Shown: positions 34,334 to 42,504 of the stretch, piece by piece
Layout of the letters: each line of letters opens with the position of its first letter
Numbering within the stretch: the stretch's first letter is position 1
Source of the DNA: Shimia aestuarii
GTDB lineage: Bacteria; Pseudomonadota; Alphaproteobacteria; Rhodobacterales; Rhodobacteraceae
Direction: 5' to 3'
Assembly: GCF_022814865.1 (NCBI RefSeq)
Contig: NZ_JAKVRD010000019.1
Location: 1-64,000, forward strand
Length of the DNA: 64,000 nt
Program-made: the position numbers and the translations under genes
The notes under the pieces: generated by a model
The model's input: only the letters and a program-made list of their open reading frames with translations
What the model was told of the DNA's origin: nothing
Database searches by the model: none

Positions 34334-35049
34334 GAGGCACCCTCCTTTGCGAAACCGTCATCGTATCCGCTCGCATCCTTGGATATCCGGATGCGGTTGA
34401 ATTCTTCCAGCTTCGGATAGGTTTGCTTGAACGCCACCAGGAACTCACCCATCGGCGCGTCGAAATAGAGACCACGGTCGTTCACATATTCCATGTGCCG
34501 GTGATTCTGTTGGTCGAACTCGTGAAAGAGCGCGTCGTTATAGCCGTCGAAGACCAGGGGTTTGACCCCGAATCTTTCACACAGTTCCATGTTGAATGCA
34601 GGTGTCACTTTGTAGGCCTCATTCCCCAACCACAGCTGAACATAGCCGTGGTAGATAAAGAGATCGGTCCCCATCAACTCCTGCAACTTGGGTGTATTCA
34701 GGTGGTTGCGCACATCCGCGAACCCCAGAGCGGCGGGGATACCCACAGCACGCAAACAAGCCGCCAGAAGAATTGCCTTGGGAACGCAAAACGCCGCTTC
34801 CGCCCCAGCGATACGGCTGGCACGGTAAGAGTCCTCATCCAGCGCAAAACAATAGGGATCATAGCGAATATCGTCGCGCACCGCTTCGAACAGGCGGATC
34901 GCCTTGTCTCGATTGGTTGCGTCCACAGGAAGATCACGCAAAGCCGATGTCACGAAACCCTGCACTTCCAAGCTATCGCTTTCCACAAAGCGCGATGGCA
35001 TGACATAACGCTCAGCTTCAGTCGGCAGGTCATTGTCAGACTTGTTCAT
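34330..35049 (-). CDS. Transglutaminase-fold (papain-like) protein of unknown function
   Basis: A 239-residue protein with the transglutaminase-like core: FCVPKAILLAACLRAVGIPA has Cys88 in the usual place, YHGYVQLWLGNEAYKVTPAFN has His134; the third residue, often Asp, reads Thr. The C-terminal part (HRHMEYVNDRGLYFDAP) fits a bacterial subfamily of unknown activity. It is the first gene of a beta-oxidation operon and its stop overlaps the hydratase start (ATGA), so it is surely made with those enzymes. It could hydrolyse an amide or thioester, for example a conjugated acid, but this is speculation. Confidence 0.72.
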   Translation of the reverse strand: MNKSDNDLPTEAERYVMPSRFVESDSLEVQGFVTSALRDLPVDATNRDKAIRLFEAVRDDIRYDPYCFALDEDSYRASRIAGAEAAFCVPKAILLAACLRAVGIPAALGFADVRNHLNTPKLQELMGTDLFIYHGYVQLWLGNEAYKVTPAFNMELCERFGVKPLVFDGYNDALFHEFDQQNHRHMEYVNDRGLYFDAPMGEFLVAFKQTYPKLEEFNRIRISKDASGYDDGFAKEGAS

Positions 35050-35064
35050 TGGCCCCTCCCTTTT

Positions 35065-35080
35065 TCTAACAATTGTTAGA
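35065..35080 (-). promoter_or_regulatory. Operator (site 3), perfect 16-bp palindrome
   Basis: TCTAACAATTGTTAGA is a perfect palindrome 15 bp before the start at 35049. On the - strand TTGAAT lies 12 bases before it and TAGAAA begins at its 13th base, giving an 18-base spacer, the same arrangement as the other sites. It should control the six-gene operon 35049 to 29563. Confidence 0.7.
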
Positions 35081-35112
35081 TTACCGATTCAAAACCTGCC
35101 CGTCAACGGGAT

Positions 35113-36249
35113 TTACTCTGTCTTCGGTTGGTCTACGCCATAACGCGTATTGTCTTCGCCCAGAGTGGCTGCAACTCCGACCGAATTTCCCGAAGAACGG
35201 AACTCCGGCGCAATTGGCAGCGGCAAAGCAGGCGCGTCCCGGCCGGAGATTTTTACTGTCCGCCCGAACACGTCACGCGCTTTGAAATGCGGGTCATGTG
35301 CCGCCTCGGCGGGCGTTTTCACGACCGAACAGCAGCAACCTGCCGCTGCCAGCAAAGCCTCCCAATGGGTCGAGGGATGTTTCCTCAGACGACGTGCAAC
35401 CTCCGCGGCACAGGCATTTGGATCGGACCAGTCATCGCGAAGGGCCACCGGCAAACCAATGACATCGCAGAACGACTGCCAGAACTTTTCTTCCAATGCG
35501 CCGACGGCGATCTGACGCCCGTCCGCAGCCGAATAAAGCCGATACCGGGCAAGGCCACCCGTCAGACGGCTGCCACCGCTTTCGATGTTCTGCCCGGCAA
35601 TCACACCTTCGGCATGGGCCCAATAGGCAAAGGCGAACGCCCCCTCGGCCATTGCGATATCCAGATGCGTCCCCTGCCCGCTTGCCTGCCGTGCAATCAG
35701 GGCCAGCAGGATATTCATCACCGCAGGATAGGTTCCGCCGCCGATATCGGCGACCAGCCCGAACGGGGCCGTTGGCTGGTCATCCGGTCCACGACTGAGC
35801 GACAGGATACCCGCATCACCGACGTAGTTGAGGTCGTGGCCGGCGGCGCTGGCCTTTGGTCCGGTCTGGCCATAGCCGGTGATCGAACAATAGATGAGAC
35901 CGGGATTGATCTTGCGCACCGCTTCATAACCAAGCCCCAGCCGGTCCATCACGCCGGGACGGAACTGCTCTACCAGAACATCGGCCCTCTCGATCAAGGG
36001 GCGCAGACGTTCCGCTGCGCCCCTTGACTTGAGGTCGATGGCCACCGATCGCTTGCCGTGGTTCAACACGGCAAATCCGATGCTCTCTCCGTCGATCTTG
36101 GGCTCGGTTTGGCGCGCGTCCTCGCCGACTCCGGGCCGTTCGAACTTGATCACTTCGGCGCCGGCCTCGGACAGCATGAGCGTCGCCATCGGACCGGGAA
36201 GAAGTGTGCTGAAATCCAGCACCAGGATATCCTTGAGCGGTTGAGCCAT
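35113..36249 (-). CDS. Class III CoA-transferase / alpha-methylacyl-CoA racemase relative
   Basis: A 378-residue CaiB/BaiF-family protein: VLDFSTLLPGPMATLMLSE, NHGKRSVAIDLKS, GYGQTGPKASAAGHDLNYVG. The GHDLNYVG segment, with the Asp used by racemases, is close to that of alpha-methylacyl-CoA racemase, so inversion of a 2-methyl-branched acyl-CoA is a real alternative to CoA transfer. That would suit a pathway for branched acids. ATG at 36247-36249 follows GAGG; it lies 10 bp after the hot-dog hydratase gene in the - operon from 38673. Confidence 0.8.
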   Translation of the reverse strand: MAQPLKDILVLDFSTLLPGPMATLMLSEAGAEVIKFERPGVGEDARQTEPKIDGESIGFAVLNHGKRSVAIDLKSRGAAERLRPLIERADVLVEQFRPGVMDRLGLGYEAVRKINPGLIYCSITGYGQTGPKASAAGHDLNYVGDAGILSLSRGPDDQPTAPFGLVADIGGGTYPAVMNILLALIARQASGQGTHLDIAMAEGAFAFAYWAHAEGVIAGQNIESGGSRLTGGLARYRLYSAADGRQIAVGALEEKFWQSFCDVIGLPVALRDDWSDPNACAAEVARRLRKHPSTHWEALLAAAGCCCSVVKTPAEAAHDPHFKARDVFGRTVKISGRDAPALPLPIAPEFRSSGNSVGVAATLGEDNTRYGVDQPKTE

Positions 36250-36259
36250 CTTCACTGCC

Positions 36260-37117
36260 TCAGGCGAAGCGCGCCGCGCCGTTGTTCAGAACAACCACGT
36301 CGCGTGCCGGTATAGACGCTCGAAACCGGGCCTCGCCGTCCTCTTCCCAGATTTCGAACCGCACGGTTTCGCCGGGATAGACCGGCGCCGAGAACCGAAC
36401 ATCCAGACCGACAAGCCGGGCAGAATCATAGTCCAGCAACGTCTTGAGAATCGCCCGGGCCGCCAGCCCATAGGTCGCCAGACCATGCAGGATCGGGCGG
36501 TCAAACCCGACAGAACGGGCAACATCCGGGTCAGCATGAAGCGGATTGAAATCACCGCTGAGACGATAAATAAGGGCTTGGCGCGGCAGGGTATCGATAT
36601 CACATACATGATCAGGCGCCCGATCAGGCAGCACTGCGGGTGCCGGACCCGCCTGGTTTTCACCGCCAAACCCCCCATCACCGCGACAGAAAGCCGACAT
36701 CGCCACGCGCGCCAGTTTTTCACCGCTGTCCGCGTCGATAATATCACGGCTTTGGTAAATGACGGCTCCCTTGCCCTCGCCCTTGTCGGCGATGAAGTCG
36801 ATCTTACTGCGGCCGACAATCCGGCCATGTGTCGGCAGCGGCTTGTAGATGTCGAGCCACTGTTCTCCGTGCAGCACTTTTTGCCAGTTTACGCCGGTCT
36901 TGGGATCGCGCAGCCAGAAGCCGGGATACCCCAAAATGACCGCCATAGAGGGAACTGCCTTGAGCCCGTCCTCATAGACATAGGCCAGCTCCTTTCTGTC
37001 GGTCGGATCCTCGCCGAACCCAAGGCCGAGTGCATACAGGATGGTATCCCGCTCGGTCAGCGTCTGTTCGATTTCCTCAAAGTCCCAGTTCAACAGTGCA
37101 TCGAAATCCAATGGCAT
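36260..37117 (-). CDS. Double hot-dog enoyl-CoA hydratase 2 (MaoC/MFE-2 type)
   Basis: A 285-residue protein with the hydratase-2 motif YRLSGDFNPLHADPDVA (Asp189, His194) in its C-terminal half and a degenerate hot-dog in the N-terminal half, the layout of eukaryote-type (R)-specific enoyl-CoA hydratase 2. It hydrates trans-2-enoyl-CoA to (R)-3-hydroxyacyl-CoA. Length fits the family (about 280-290). It lies between the aldolase-like gene and the CoA-transferase gene and is probably their partner in the same pathway branch. Confidence 0.87.
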   Translation of the reverse strand: MPLDFDALLNWDFEEIEQTLTERDTILYALGLGFGEDPTDRKELAYVYEDGLKAVPSMAVILGYPGFWLRDPKTGVNWQKVLHGEQWLDIYKPLPTHGRIVGRSKIDFIADKGEGKGAVIYQSRDIIDADSGEKLARVAMSAFCRGDGGFGGENQAGPAPAVLPDRAPDHVCDIDTLPRQALIYRLSGDFNPLHADPDVARSVGFDRPILHGLATYGLAARAILKTLLDYDSARLVGLDVRFSAPVYPGETVRFEIWEEDGEARFRASIPARDVVVLNNGAARFA

Positions 37118-37140
37118 TTACTTTCCTCCCTTAGTTGCCG

Positions 37141-38292
37141 TCAAAGCGTGTTTTGCGATCCAAGTATGGCCGTGACCTGACTGGACAGCACACCGCCGTT
37201 GCCATGCGCCAGCGCCAGATCGATATCCTTCAACTGAATGCCCGGCGCGTCGCCACGGATCTGACGGGCAGCCTCGATCACTGTGAAGATGCCGTACATC
37301 CCGGGGTGCACACAGGACAGGCCGCCGCCATTCGTGTTCACCGGCAAGACGCCGCCAGGCGCGATGCGTCCGCCCTCGACAAAGGCCCCTCCCTCGCCCT
37401 TGGCGCAGAACCCAAGATCTTCGAGAAACAAAATCGTGTTGATGGTGAAGGCATCATAGAGCTCGACCGCCTGGATATCCGCAGGGGTCACTCCGGCCGC
37501 CGCAAAGGCGCGCGCGCCCGAGTCACGGGCCGCGGTCACGGTGAAATCCTTCATCTGGGAAATCTGCCGGTGCGAGCTTGCCGTCGCACTGCCCAGCACA
37601 TAGACAGGCACCTTGGGGAAATCCCGTGCGCGGTCCGCGCGGACCATCACGATCGCGCCACCGCCGTCGGTGACAAGACAACAGTCGCGCACGGTCAATG
37701 GATCGCCCACCATGCGCGCGCCCAACACGTCTTCTCGGGTCAGCGGGCCGCGCTCGAACGCTTCGGGGTTGTGTTGTGCCCATGCCCGCGCAGCAACGGC
37801 CACGTCGGCCAGCTGCTCTCGGGTGGTGCCATATTCATGCATGTGCCGGGCTGCGGCCATCGCATAGGCCGAGATCGGATAGCGCGGATTATATGGCGCC
37901 TCGTAGGCCGGCGGACGTGAAGCGGTCACGAGTCTGCCCGATGCGGTGCGCTGGTTGGAGCCATAAACAATCAGCGCGACATCACACAGACCGGCGTCCA
38001 GCGCCATGGTCGCGGACTTCAGGTAGTTTACGAAGGACGAACCGCCCGACATCGTGCCATCAATGAAACGGGGCTGGATGCCCAGATACTCCGCCGCCAT
38101 AAGCGCCGGCATGCTGTCTTCCATCATGGTGCAGAACAGCCCGTCGACGTCGGACAGTTTCAGCCCGGCATCGCCAAGCGCCGCAAGCGCAGATTGCGCC
38201 ATGACATCATAGGCCGTCAGGCCATGGGCTTCTCCGAAACCGGCATGACCGGTTCCCACGATGGCGGATTTCCCCCGAAGTTCTGTGGTCAT
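37141..38292 (-). CDS. Thiolase-fold protein without catalytic Cys, probable Ltp2-type retro-aldolase
   Basis: A 383-residue thiolase-superfamily protein. Where thiolases have the nucleophilic Cys, this one reads DGTMSGGSSF (about 79-87), so it cannot form the acyl-enzyme. ELYDAFTINT and HPGMYG supply Tyr residues at places that match the catalytic tyrosines described for the steroid side-chain aldolase Ltp2. It is encoded 3 bp after a DUF35 Zn-ribbon/OB-fold protein, the known partner type of Ltp2. I infer retro-aldol cleavage of a 3-hydroxyacyl-CoA. The alternative is an uncharacterised lipid-transfer-like thiolase homologue. Confidence 0.75.
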   Translation of the reverse strand: MTTELRGKSAIVGTGHAGFGEAHGLTAYDVMAQSALAALGDAGLKLSDVDGLFCTMMEDSMPALMAAEYLGIQPRFIDGTMSGGSSFVNYLKSATMALDAGLCDVALIVYGSNQRTASGRLVTASRPPAYEAPYNPRYPISAYAMAAARHMHEYGTTREQLADVAVAARAWAQHNPEAFERGPLTREDVLGARMVGDPLTVRDCCLVTDGGGAIVMVRADRARDFPKVPVYVLGSATASSHRQISQMKDFTVTAARDSGARAFAAAGVTPADIQAVELYDAFTINTILFLEDLGFCAKGEGGAFVEGGRIAPGGVLPVNTNGGGLSCVHPGMYGIFTVIEAARQIRGDAPGIQLKDIDLALAHGNGGVLSSQVTAILGSQNTL

Positions 38293-38295
38293 GAC

Positions 38296-38673
38296 TTATA
38301 CCTCCGACGGCTTGAAGAGCACGGCCGGAACACCCTCGGCCTCGCCCACGAAAGCGGTTACAGCCATGTCGATGGCGACCTCACCCGGTGCAATGTCTTC
38401 GACCCGGCTCATCATTCGAACGCCCTCTTGAAGCTCGACCATGCACACGTTGTAGTCGCCACCGCGGTTTTGGCTGCGGCGCACGACGGTTGTGGTGTAG
38501 ACCCGTCCCTTGCCGGTGGCCTGCTTCCACGAAATCGCGGCGCCATGACAATGTGGACACAGGACTCGCGGGAAAAAGTGATAGGCCCCGCAGTCGTCGC
38601 ACTTGGGCAGCAGGATCTCTCCCTCTGCCAGCGCGCGTTGGAAAAGCTGGTCTGGTCCTTTGGCATCCTGCAT
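38296..38673 (-). CDS. DUF35 OB-fold/Zn-ribbon protein, partner of the thiolase-fold protein
   Basis: A 125-residue protein with a four-cysteine zinc ribbon (Cys25-x2-Cys28 and Cys39-x2-Cys42: CDDCGAYHFFPRVLCPHC) followed by an OB-fold (GRVYTTTVVRRSQNRGGDY). DUF35 proteins form complexes with thiolase-like enzymes and can deliver the acyl-CoA. The gene begins the - operon and its GGAGGTATAA end serves as ribosome site for the downstream gene. GAAGGAGAACGCCT precedes its own ATG. Confidence 0.88.
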   Translation of the reverse strand: MQDAKGPDQLFQRALAEGEILLPKCDDCGAYHFFPRVLCPHCHGAAISWKQATGKGRVYTTTVVRRSQNRGGDYNVCMVELQEGVRMMSRVEDIAPGEVAIDMAVTAFVGEAEGVPAVLFKPSEV

Positions 38674-38714
38674 AGGCGTTCTCCTTCAAGCGACCCAGTC
38701 TTTGTTCAAGCGTA

Positions 38715-38743
38715 TTGATAATCTTTCTAACAATTGTTAGATT
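38715..38743 (+). promoter_or_regulatory. Divergent promoter with operator (site 4), perfect palindrome
   Basis: TCTAACAATTGTTAGA at 38726-38741 is identical to site 3. On the + strand TTGATA (38715-38720) and TAGATT (38738-38743), 17 bases apart, form a promoter for the CoA-transferase gene at 38778. On the - strand TTGACT lies 9 bases before the palindrome, a less well spaced candidate for the DUF35/aldolase operon. One bound repressor could silence both directions. Confidence 0.7.
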
Positions 38744-38777
38744 TAGTCAACCTTTCAGGATCAATTGAGAGAAACTC

Positions 38778-39923
38778 ATGTCAGGTTCAGACTTAGCCCC
38801 CCTTTCCGGCAAACTCGTCGTTGCGCTGGAACAGGCAGTCGCTGCGCCTTTTTGCTCCTCGCGGCTGGCCGACGCCGGCGCGCGCGTGATCAAGATCGAA
38901 CGCAAGGGCGCAGGCGATTTCGCCCGCGCCTACGATACCGCCGCCAACGGTGAAAGCGCCTATTTCACATGGCTGAACCGAGGCAAAGAATCGGTCGCCT
39001 TGGACATTAAAGCCGACGAAGACCGTGAAATCCTGCTCAGGATGCTGGAAAACGCAGATGTGTTTATTCAGAACCTGCTGCCGGGCGCGCTGGCCAAGCT
39101 GGGGCTCGATTCCGCGAGTCTGCGAGAGAGCTTCCCGCGTCTAGTGACCTGCGACATCACCGGATATGGCGAAGACGGCCCGATGCGCAACGCCAAGGCC
39201 TATGACCTTCTGGTGCAATGCGAGAGCGGTCTGGCATCAGTGACCGGTACACCCGACGGACCAGGACGGGTGGGCGTGTCGGCCTGCGATATCGCCACCG
39301 GTATGACAGCCCATGCTGGAATCTGCGAAGCACTTGTCGGGCGTGATCGCACCGGCAAGGGCAGCGGCGTTTCCGTGGCAATGTTTGATGTGATGGCCGA
39401 CTGGATGTCGGTTCCACTGCTGTATCACGATTACCTTGGCAAGCCGACACCTCGTGTCGGACTGAACCACACGGTCATTTGCCCCTACGGGGCCTATGAA
39501 TGCAAGGACGGTCAGCTTGTCGTCATTACCGTGCAACACAACGGCGAATGGCAACGGTTCTGTGAACACATACTGGGCGATGCGGCTTTGGCAACCGACC
39601 CCCGGTTCCATGACAACACGTCGCGAACTGAAAACAAACCCGCGCTCGAAGTTTTCATCAAGGCCGTGTTCGCCTCGCATGACCGCGCCGAGATGCTGAA
39701 GCGGCTTGACGCTGCGGGCATTGCCTCGGGCGCGGTGAACGACGTGGCGACCCTGTCCGGTCACCCCCAGCTTGACCGGTCCGTAATTCGCACGCCTTCC
39801 GGTGAAATCAACGTCCCGACCCCCCCGATCCGGCGCAGCCTCGGCGAAACGGCACTGGGCCCCTGCCCGGCCTTCGATGCGCAAGGCAAGGCCCTTCGCG
39901 CCGAGTTCGGCCGTTGTTCATAA
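38778..39923 (+). CDS. Class III (CaiB/BaiF) acyl-CoA transferase
   Basis: A 381-residue family III CoA-transferase: VVALEQAVAAPFCSSRLADAG, NRGKESVALDIKA, GYGEDGPMRNAKAYDLLVQ. The KAYDLLVQ segment, with Asp in the usual catalytic position, resembles true CoA-transferases rather than racemases. It should activate a carboxylic acid with CoA taken from another thioester. The ATG at 38778 follows GAGAGAAACTC. It is divergent from the DUF35 gene and 18 bp upstream of a second, different CoA-transferase gene. Confidence 0.85.
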   Translation: MSGSDLAPLSGKLVVALEQAVAAPFCSSRLADAGARVIKIERKGAGDFARAYDTAANGESAYFTWLNRGKESVALDIKADEDREILLRMLENADVFIQNLLPGALAKLGLDSASLRESFPRLVTCDITGYGEDGPMRNAKAYDLLVQCESGLASVTGTPDGPGRVGVSACDIATGMTAHAGICEALVGRDRTGKGSGVSVAMFDVMADWMSVPLLYHDYLGKPTPRVGLNHTVICPYGAYECKDGQLVVITVQHNGEWQRFCEHILGDAALATDPRFHDNTSRTENKPALEVFIKAVFASHDRAEMLKRLDAAGIASGAVNDVATLSGHPQLDRSVIRTPSGEINVPTPPIRRSLGETALGPCPAFDAQGKALRAEFGRCS

Positions 39924-39941
39924 AAAACGGTAGGCAACTAA

Positions 39942-41120
39942 GTGGACAATCAAATGACCGATGAGAACAATCCGGCGATCCTTCAAGACGTGAAGATCGT
40001 CGATCTGACTTCTGTAGTTTTCGGACCTTTGGCGACGCAGATGCTGGGCGATCTGGGGGCCGATGTGATCAAGGTGGAAGGCCCCGAGGGCGATCTTCTT
40101 CGCCAGGTCCAGCCATCGCGCAACAAGCTGATGGGTGCCGCTTTTCTGGGGGCCAACCGTAACAAGCGCAGTGTCGTACTGGACCTAAAAACGCAAACCG
40201 GACGCGATCAGTTGCGCAAACTGCTCATCGATGCCGATGTGATGATTTCGAGCATTCGACCTGCGGCGCTGGCCAGATTGTCTTTGGATCCCGAAACTCT
40301 ACGCCAGGAAAACCCGAACCTGATCACGGTATCCGCCACCGGTTTCGGGCAGGACGGGCCCTATGCCGCCAAGCCTGCATTCGACGATTCCGTCCAGTCG
40401 GTGTCGGGATTGGCCAGCCTGGCGACCCTTCGCGACCCCGAGGCACCGCCCGCTTATGCCCCGACAATTCTCGCCGACAAGCTTGGCGGGGTCACCGCTG
40501 CCTATGCCGTGATGGGTGCACTATTCCACCGCGAACGTACTGGAGAGGCCCAGCATGTCGAGGTTCCGATGTTTGAGACGCTGGCCGCCTTCCTGTTGGC
40601 CGAACATATGGATGGTGCCACCTTTGAAGAGCTTCCGCAGGATTTCGGCTATGCCCGCATGCTGGTTCCGCACCGGCGTCCAGTTCAGACCGCTGATGGC
40701 TACATCACAATTCTGCCTTACACCAACGTACAATGGGCGCGGTTCTTCAAGACGGTTGGGCGCAATGACATGATCGACCATGTCTGGGTCACGGACATGG
40801 ACGCCCGTAGCCGCAACATCGGCGCAGTATACGATATAGTGGCGCACATTGCGCTGACCCGGACCACAGATGAGTGGCTTGACCTCATGGAGCAGGCCGA
40901 CATACCCGCCATGCCAGTGCGCCACCTGTCAGATTTGCCGAACGATCCCCATCTTGCCGCAACCGGGTTCTTTCAACGGATTGATCACCCGACCGAAGGT
41001 GCGATCTGGACGACACGCCCGCCGGTTCGCTTTTCGGCGACCCCTGCGCGACATGATCATCGCCCGGCCCCGCGACTTGGGGAACACAGCGACGAAATTC
41101 TGGGACCGGGCAGGGAATAG
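39942..41120 (+). CDS. Class III (CaiB/BaiF) acyl-CoA transferase
   Basis: A 392-residue family III CoA-transferase with IVDLTSVVFGPLATQMLGD, NRNKRSVVLDLKTQ, GFGQDGPYAAKPAFDDSVQ (Asp in the FDDSVQ segment). It differs from its upstream neighbour by far more than recent duplication would give. The two could form separate enzymes or a mixed dimer, since family III enzymes are interlocked dimers. Start is GTG at 39942 (ATG at 39954 is the alternative; neither has a strong ribosome site). Confidence 0.82.
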   Translation: MDNQMTDENNPAILQDVKIVDLTSVVFGPLATQMLGDLGADVIKVEGPEGDLLRQVQPSRNKLMGAAFLGANRNKRSVVLDLKTQTGRDQLRKLLIDADVMISSIRPAALARLSLDPETLRQENPNLITVSATGFGQDGPYAAKPAFDDSVQSVSGLASLATLRDPEAPPAYAPTILADKLGGVTAAYAVMGALFHRERTGEAQHVEVPMFETLAAFLLAEHMDGATFEELPQDFGYARMLVPHRRPVQTADGYITILPYTNVQWARFFKTVGRNDMIDHVWVTDMDARSRNIGAVYDIVAHIALTRTTDEWLDLMEQADIPAMPVRHLSDLPNDPHLAATGFFQRIDHPTEGAIWTTRPPVRFSATPARHDHRPAPRLGEHSDEILGPGRE

Positions 41121-41141
41121 CCCCACCCGGCACCGGACGGA

Positions 41142-42299
41142 TCAAACATCCATCGAGCGTGCGATCAGTTCCTTCATGATCTCGTTGGTGCCGCCATAGA
41201 TCATCTGGACCCTGCTGTCGGCATAAAGTCGCGCGATGGGGTATTCCATCATGAAACCGTAACCGCCGTGCAGTTGCAGGCATTCATGCATGACCTCGTT
41301 CTGCGTCTGGCTGCCCCACCATTTCGCCATCGAAGCCGTGGCCGCATCAAGTTCGCCCGCTTCAAGACGCGCGAGCCCGTCATTTACGAAAGAACGTAGC
41401 AATTCGGCCTTGGTTTTGCATTCCGCCAGTTTGAAGCGTGTATTCTGGAAGTCCATGATCCGGCTTCCAAATGCCTTGCGGTCCTGAACATATTTCACCG
41501 TTTCATCGATCGCAAAATCAATAAAACCGAGCGCGGTAATGCCGATCATCAGCCGCTCCCAAGGCAGCTGCTTCATCAGCTGGTAGAACCCCTGCCCCTC
41601 TTCCGGACCAAGCAGGTTCGCCGTGGGCACGCGCACATCCTCGAAGAACAGCTCAGCAGTATCCGAACCTTTCATACCCAGTTTCTTCAGGTTCCGTCCC
41701 CGGCGAAAGCCTTCGGCGCCCTCGGTTTCCAGAACGATCAACGAAACGCCCTTGGCGCCGGCGTTGCGATCGGTCTTTGCCACGATAACAACGAGATCCG
41801 CCGTGTGCCCGTTTGTGATAAAGATCTTCGAACCGTTGATCTTGTAGTGGTTGCCATCCTTTTCCGCATAGGTTTGTACGTTCTGGAGGTCAGAGCCCGT
41901 TCCAGGCTCGGTCATGGCAATCGCCGCAACGCTGTCGCCGCTGACCAGTTTCGGCAACCACTTTTTCTTCTGTTCCTCACTGCCATATGCGTTGAGATAA
42001 TGGATTACGATGGACTGAATCCCATAGCCCCAACCCGTATCACCGGTGCGCCCCTGCTCGTAGACGGTAATCGCGTCGAACCCGATGCCGCCACCGAACC
42101 CACCATATTCTTCGGCAATCGAGCCACCCATGACACCCTGCTGACCGACTGTTTTCCAGAAGTCGCGGTCAACAACTCCCTGCTCCGCCCATTTTTCAAT
42201 CTTCGGAGCCATCTCTGCATCGAAAAGCCTGCGTGTACTATCGGCGAACATCTTGTGCTCATCCACTGCCCAACTCGGGGAGTTCTTGATCAGAGACAT
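41142..42299 (-). CDS. Acyl-CoA dehydrogenase
   Basis: A 385-residue acyl-CoA dehydrogenase: AAIAMTEPGTGSDLQNVQT, GSKIFITNGHTADL, QLHGGYGFMMEYPIARLYAD, MIYGGTNEIMKELIAR. The YGGT variant (Gly for the MCAD Glu) is known from isovaleryl-CoA and long-chain dehydrogenases, where the base comes from another helix. It is a single-gene unit in - orientation, convergent with the CoA-transferases, with its own promoter carrying a partial operator (42337-42352). Confidence 0.88.
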   Translation of the reverse strand: MSLIKNSPSWAVDEHKMFADSTRRLFDAEMAPKIEKWAEQGVVDRDFWKTVGQQGVMGGSIAEEYGGFGGGIGFDAITVYEQGRTGDTGWGYGIQSIVIHYLNAYGSEEQKKKWLPKLVSGDSVAAIAMTEPGTGSDLQNVQTYAEKDGNHYKINGSKIFITNGHTADLVVIVAKTDRNAGAKGVSLIVLETEGAEGFRRGRNLKKLGMKGSDTAELFFEDVRVPTANLLGPEEGQGFYQLMKQLPWERLMIGITALGFIDFAIDETVKYVQDRKAFGSRIMDFQNTRFKLAECKTKAELLRSFVNDGLARLEAGELDAATASMAKWWGSQTQNEVMHECLQLHGGYGFMMEYPIARLYADSRVQMIYGGTNEIMKELIARSMDV

Positions 42300-42336
42300 G
42301 TTTTATTCCTATCGAGTCATGCTTGCATTGAGGAAA

Positions 42337-42352
42337 TCTAACAAGAGTTTTT
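42337..42352 (-). promoter_or_regulatory. Partial operator (site 5, one half-site conserved)
   Basis: Read on the - strand the sequence is AAAAACT-CT-TGTTAGA: the right half-site is perfect, the left one degraded. TAGATT overlaps the right half at the same offset as in the other promoters and ATTGTC/TTGTCG lies 16-17 bases upstream. It is placed 38 bp before the dehydrogenase gene starting at 42299. Repressor binding would be weaker, if it occurs. Confidence 0.4.
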
Positions 42353-42452
42353 TTCTCGACAATGAACCCGAGCCGTTCTGACGGAGCGTCACACGGCTTC
42401 GGACCGTGCGCATCCGGATTTTTCCAATCAACGCGCCGCCCATTCGGCTCGT

Positions 42453-42488
42453 ACAAAAAGGCCCGACAAAACAGGCGGGCCTTTTTGT
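42453..42488 (-). terminator. Rho-independent terminator of the ETF operon
   Basis: A 13-bp perfect stem (ACAAAAAGGCCCG and CGGGCCTTTTTGT) with a 10-base loop lies 17 bp after the etfA stop. The A run on one side and the T run on the other allow termination in both directions; for the - strand ETF operon the U tract is in the right place. Confidence 0.85.
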
Positions 42489-42504
42489 AATTTTTGCAAT
42501 GGAC

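Noticed and set aside
31625-38673. Assignment of the island to steroid or bile-acid degradation
   Set aside because: Only side-chain-type parts are present; no ketosteroid hydroxylase, extradiol dioxygenase or ring hydrolase is seen, so the substrate is left open.
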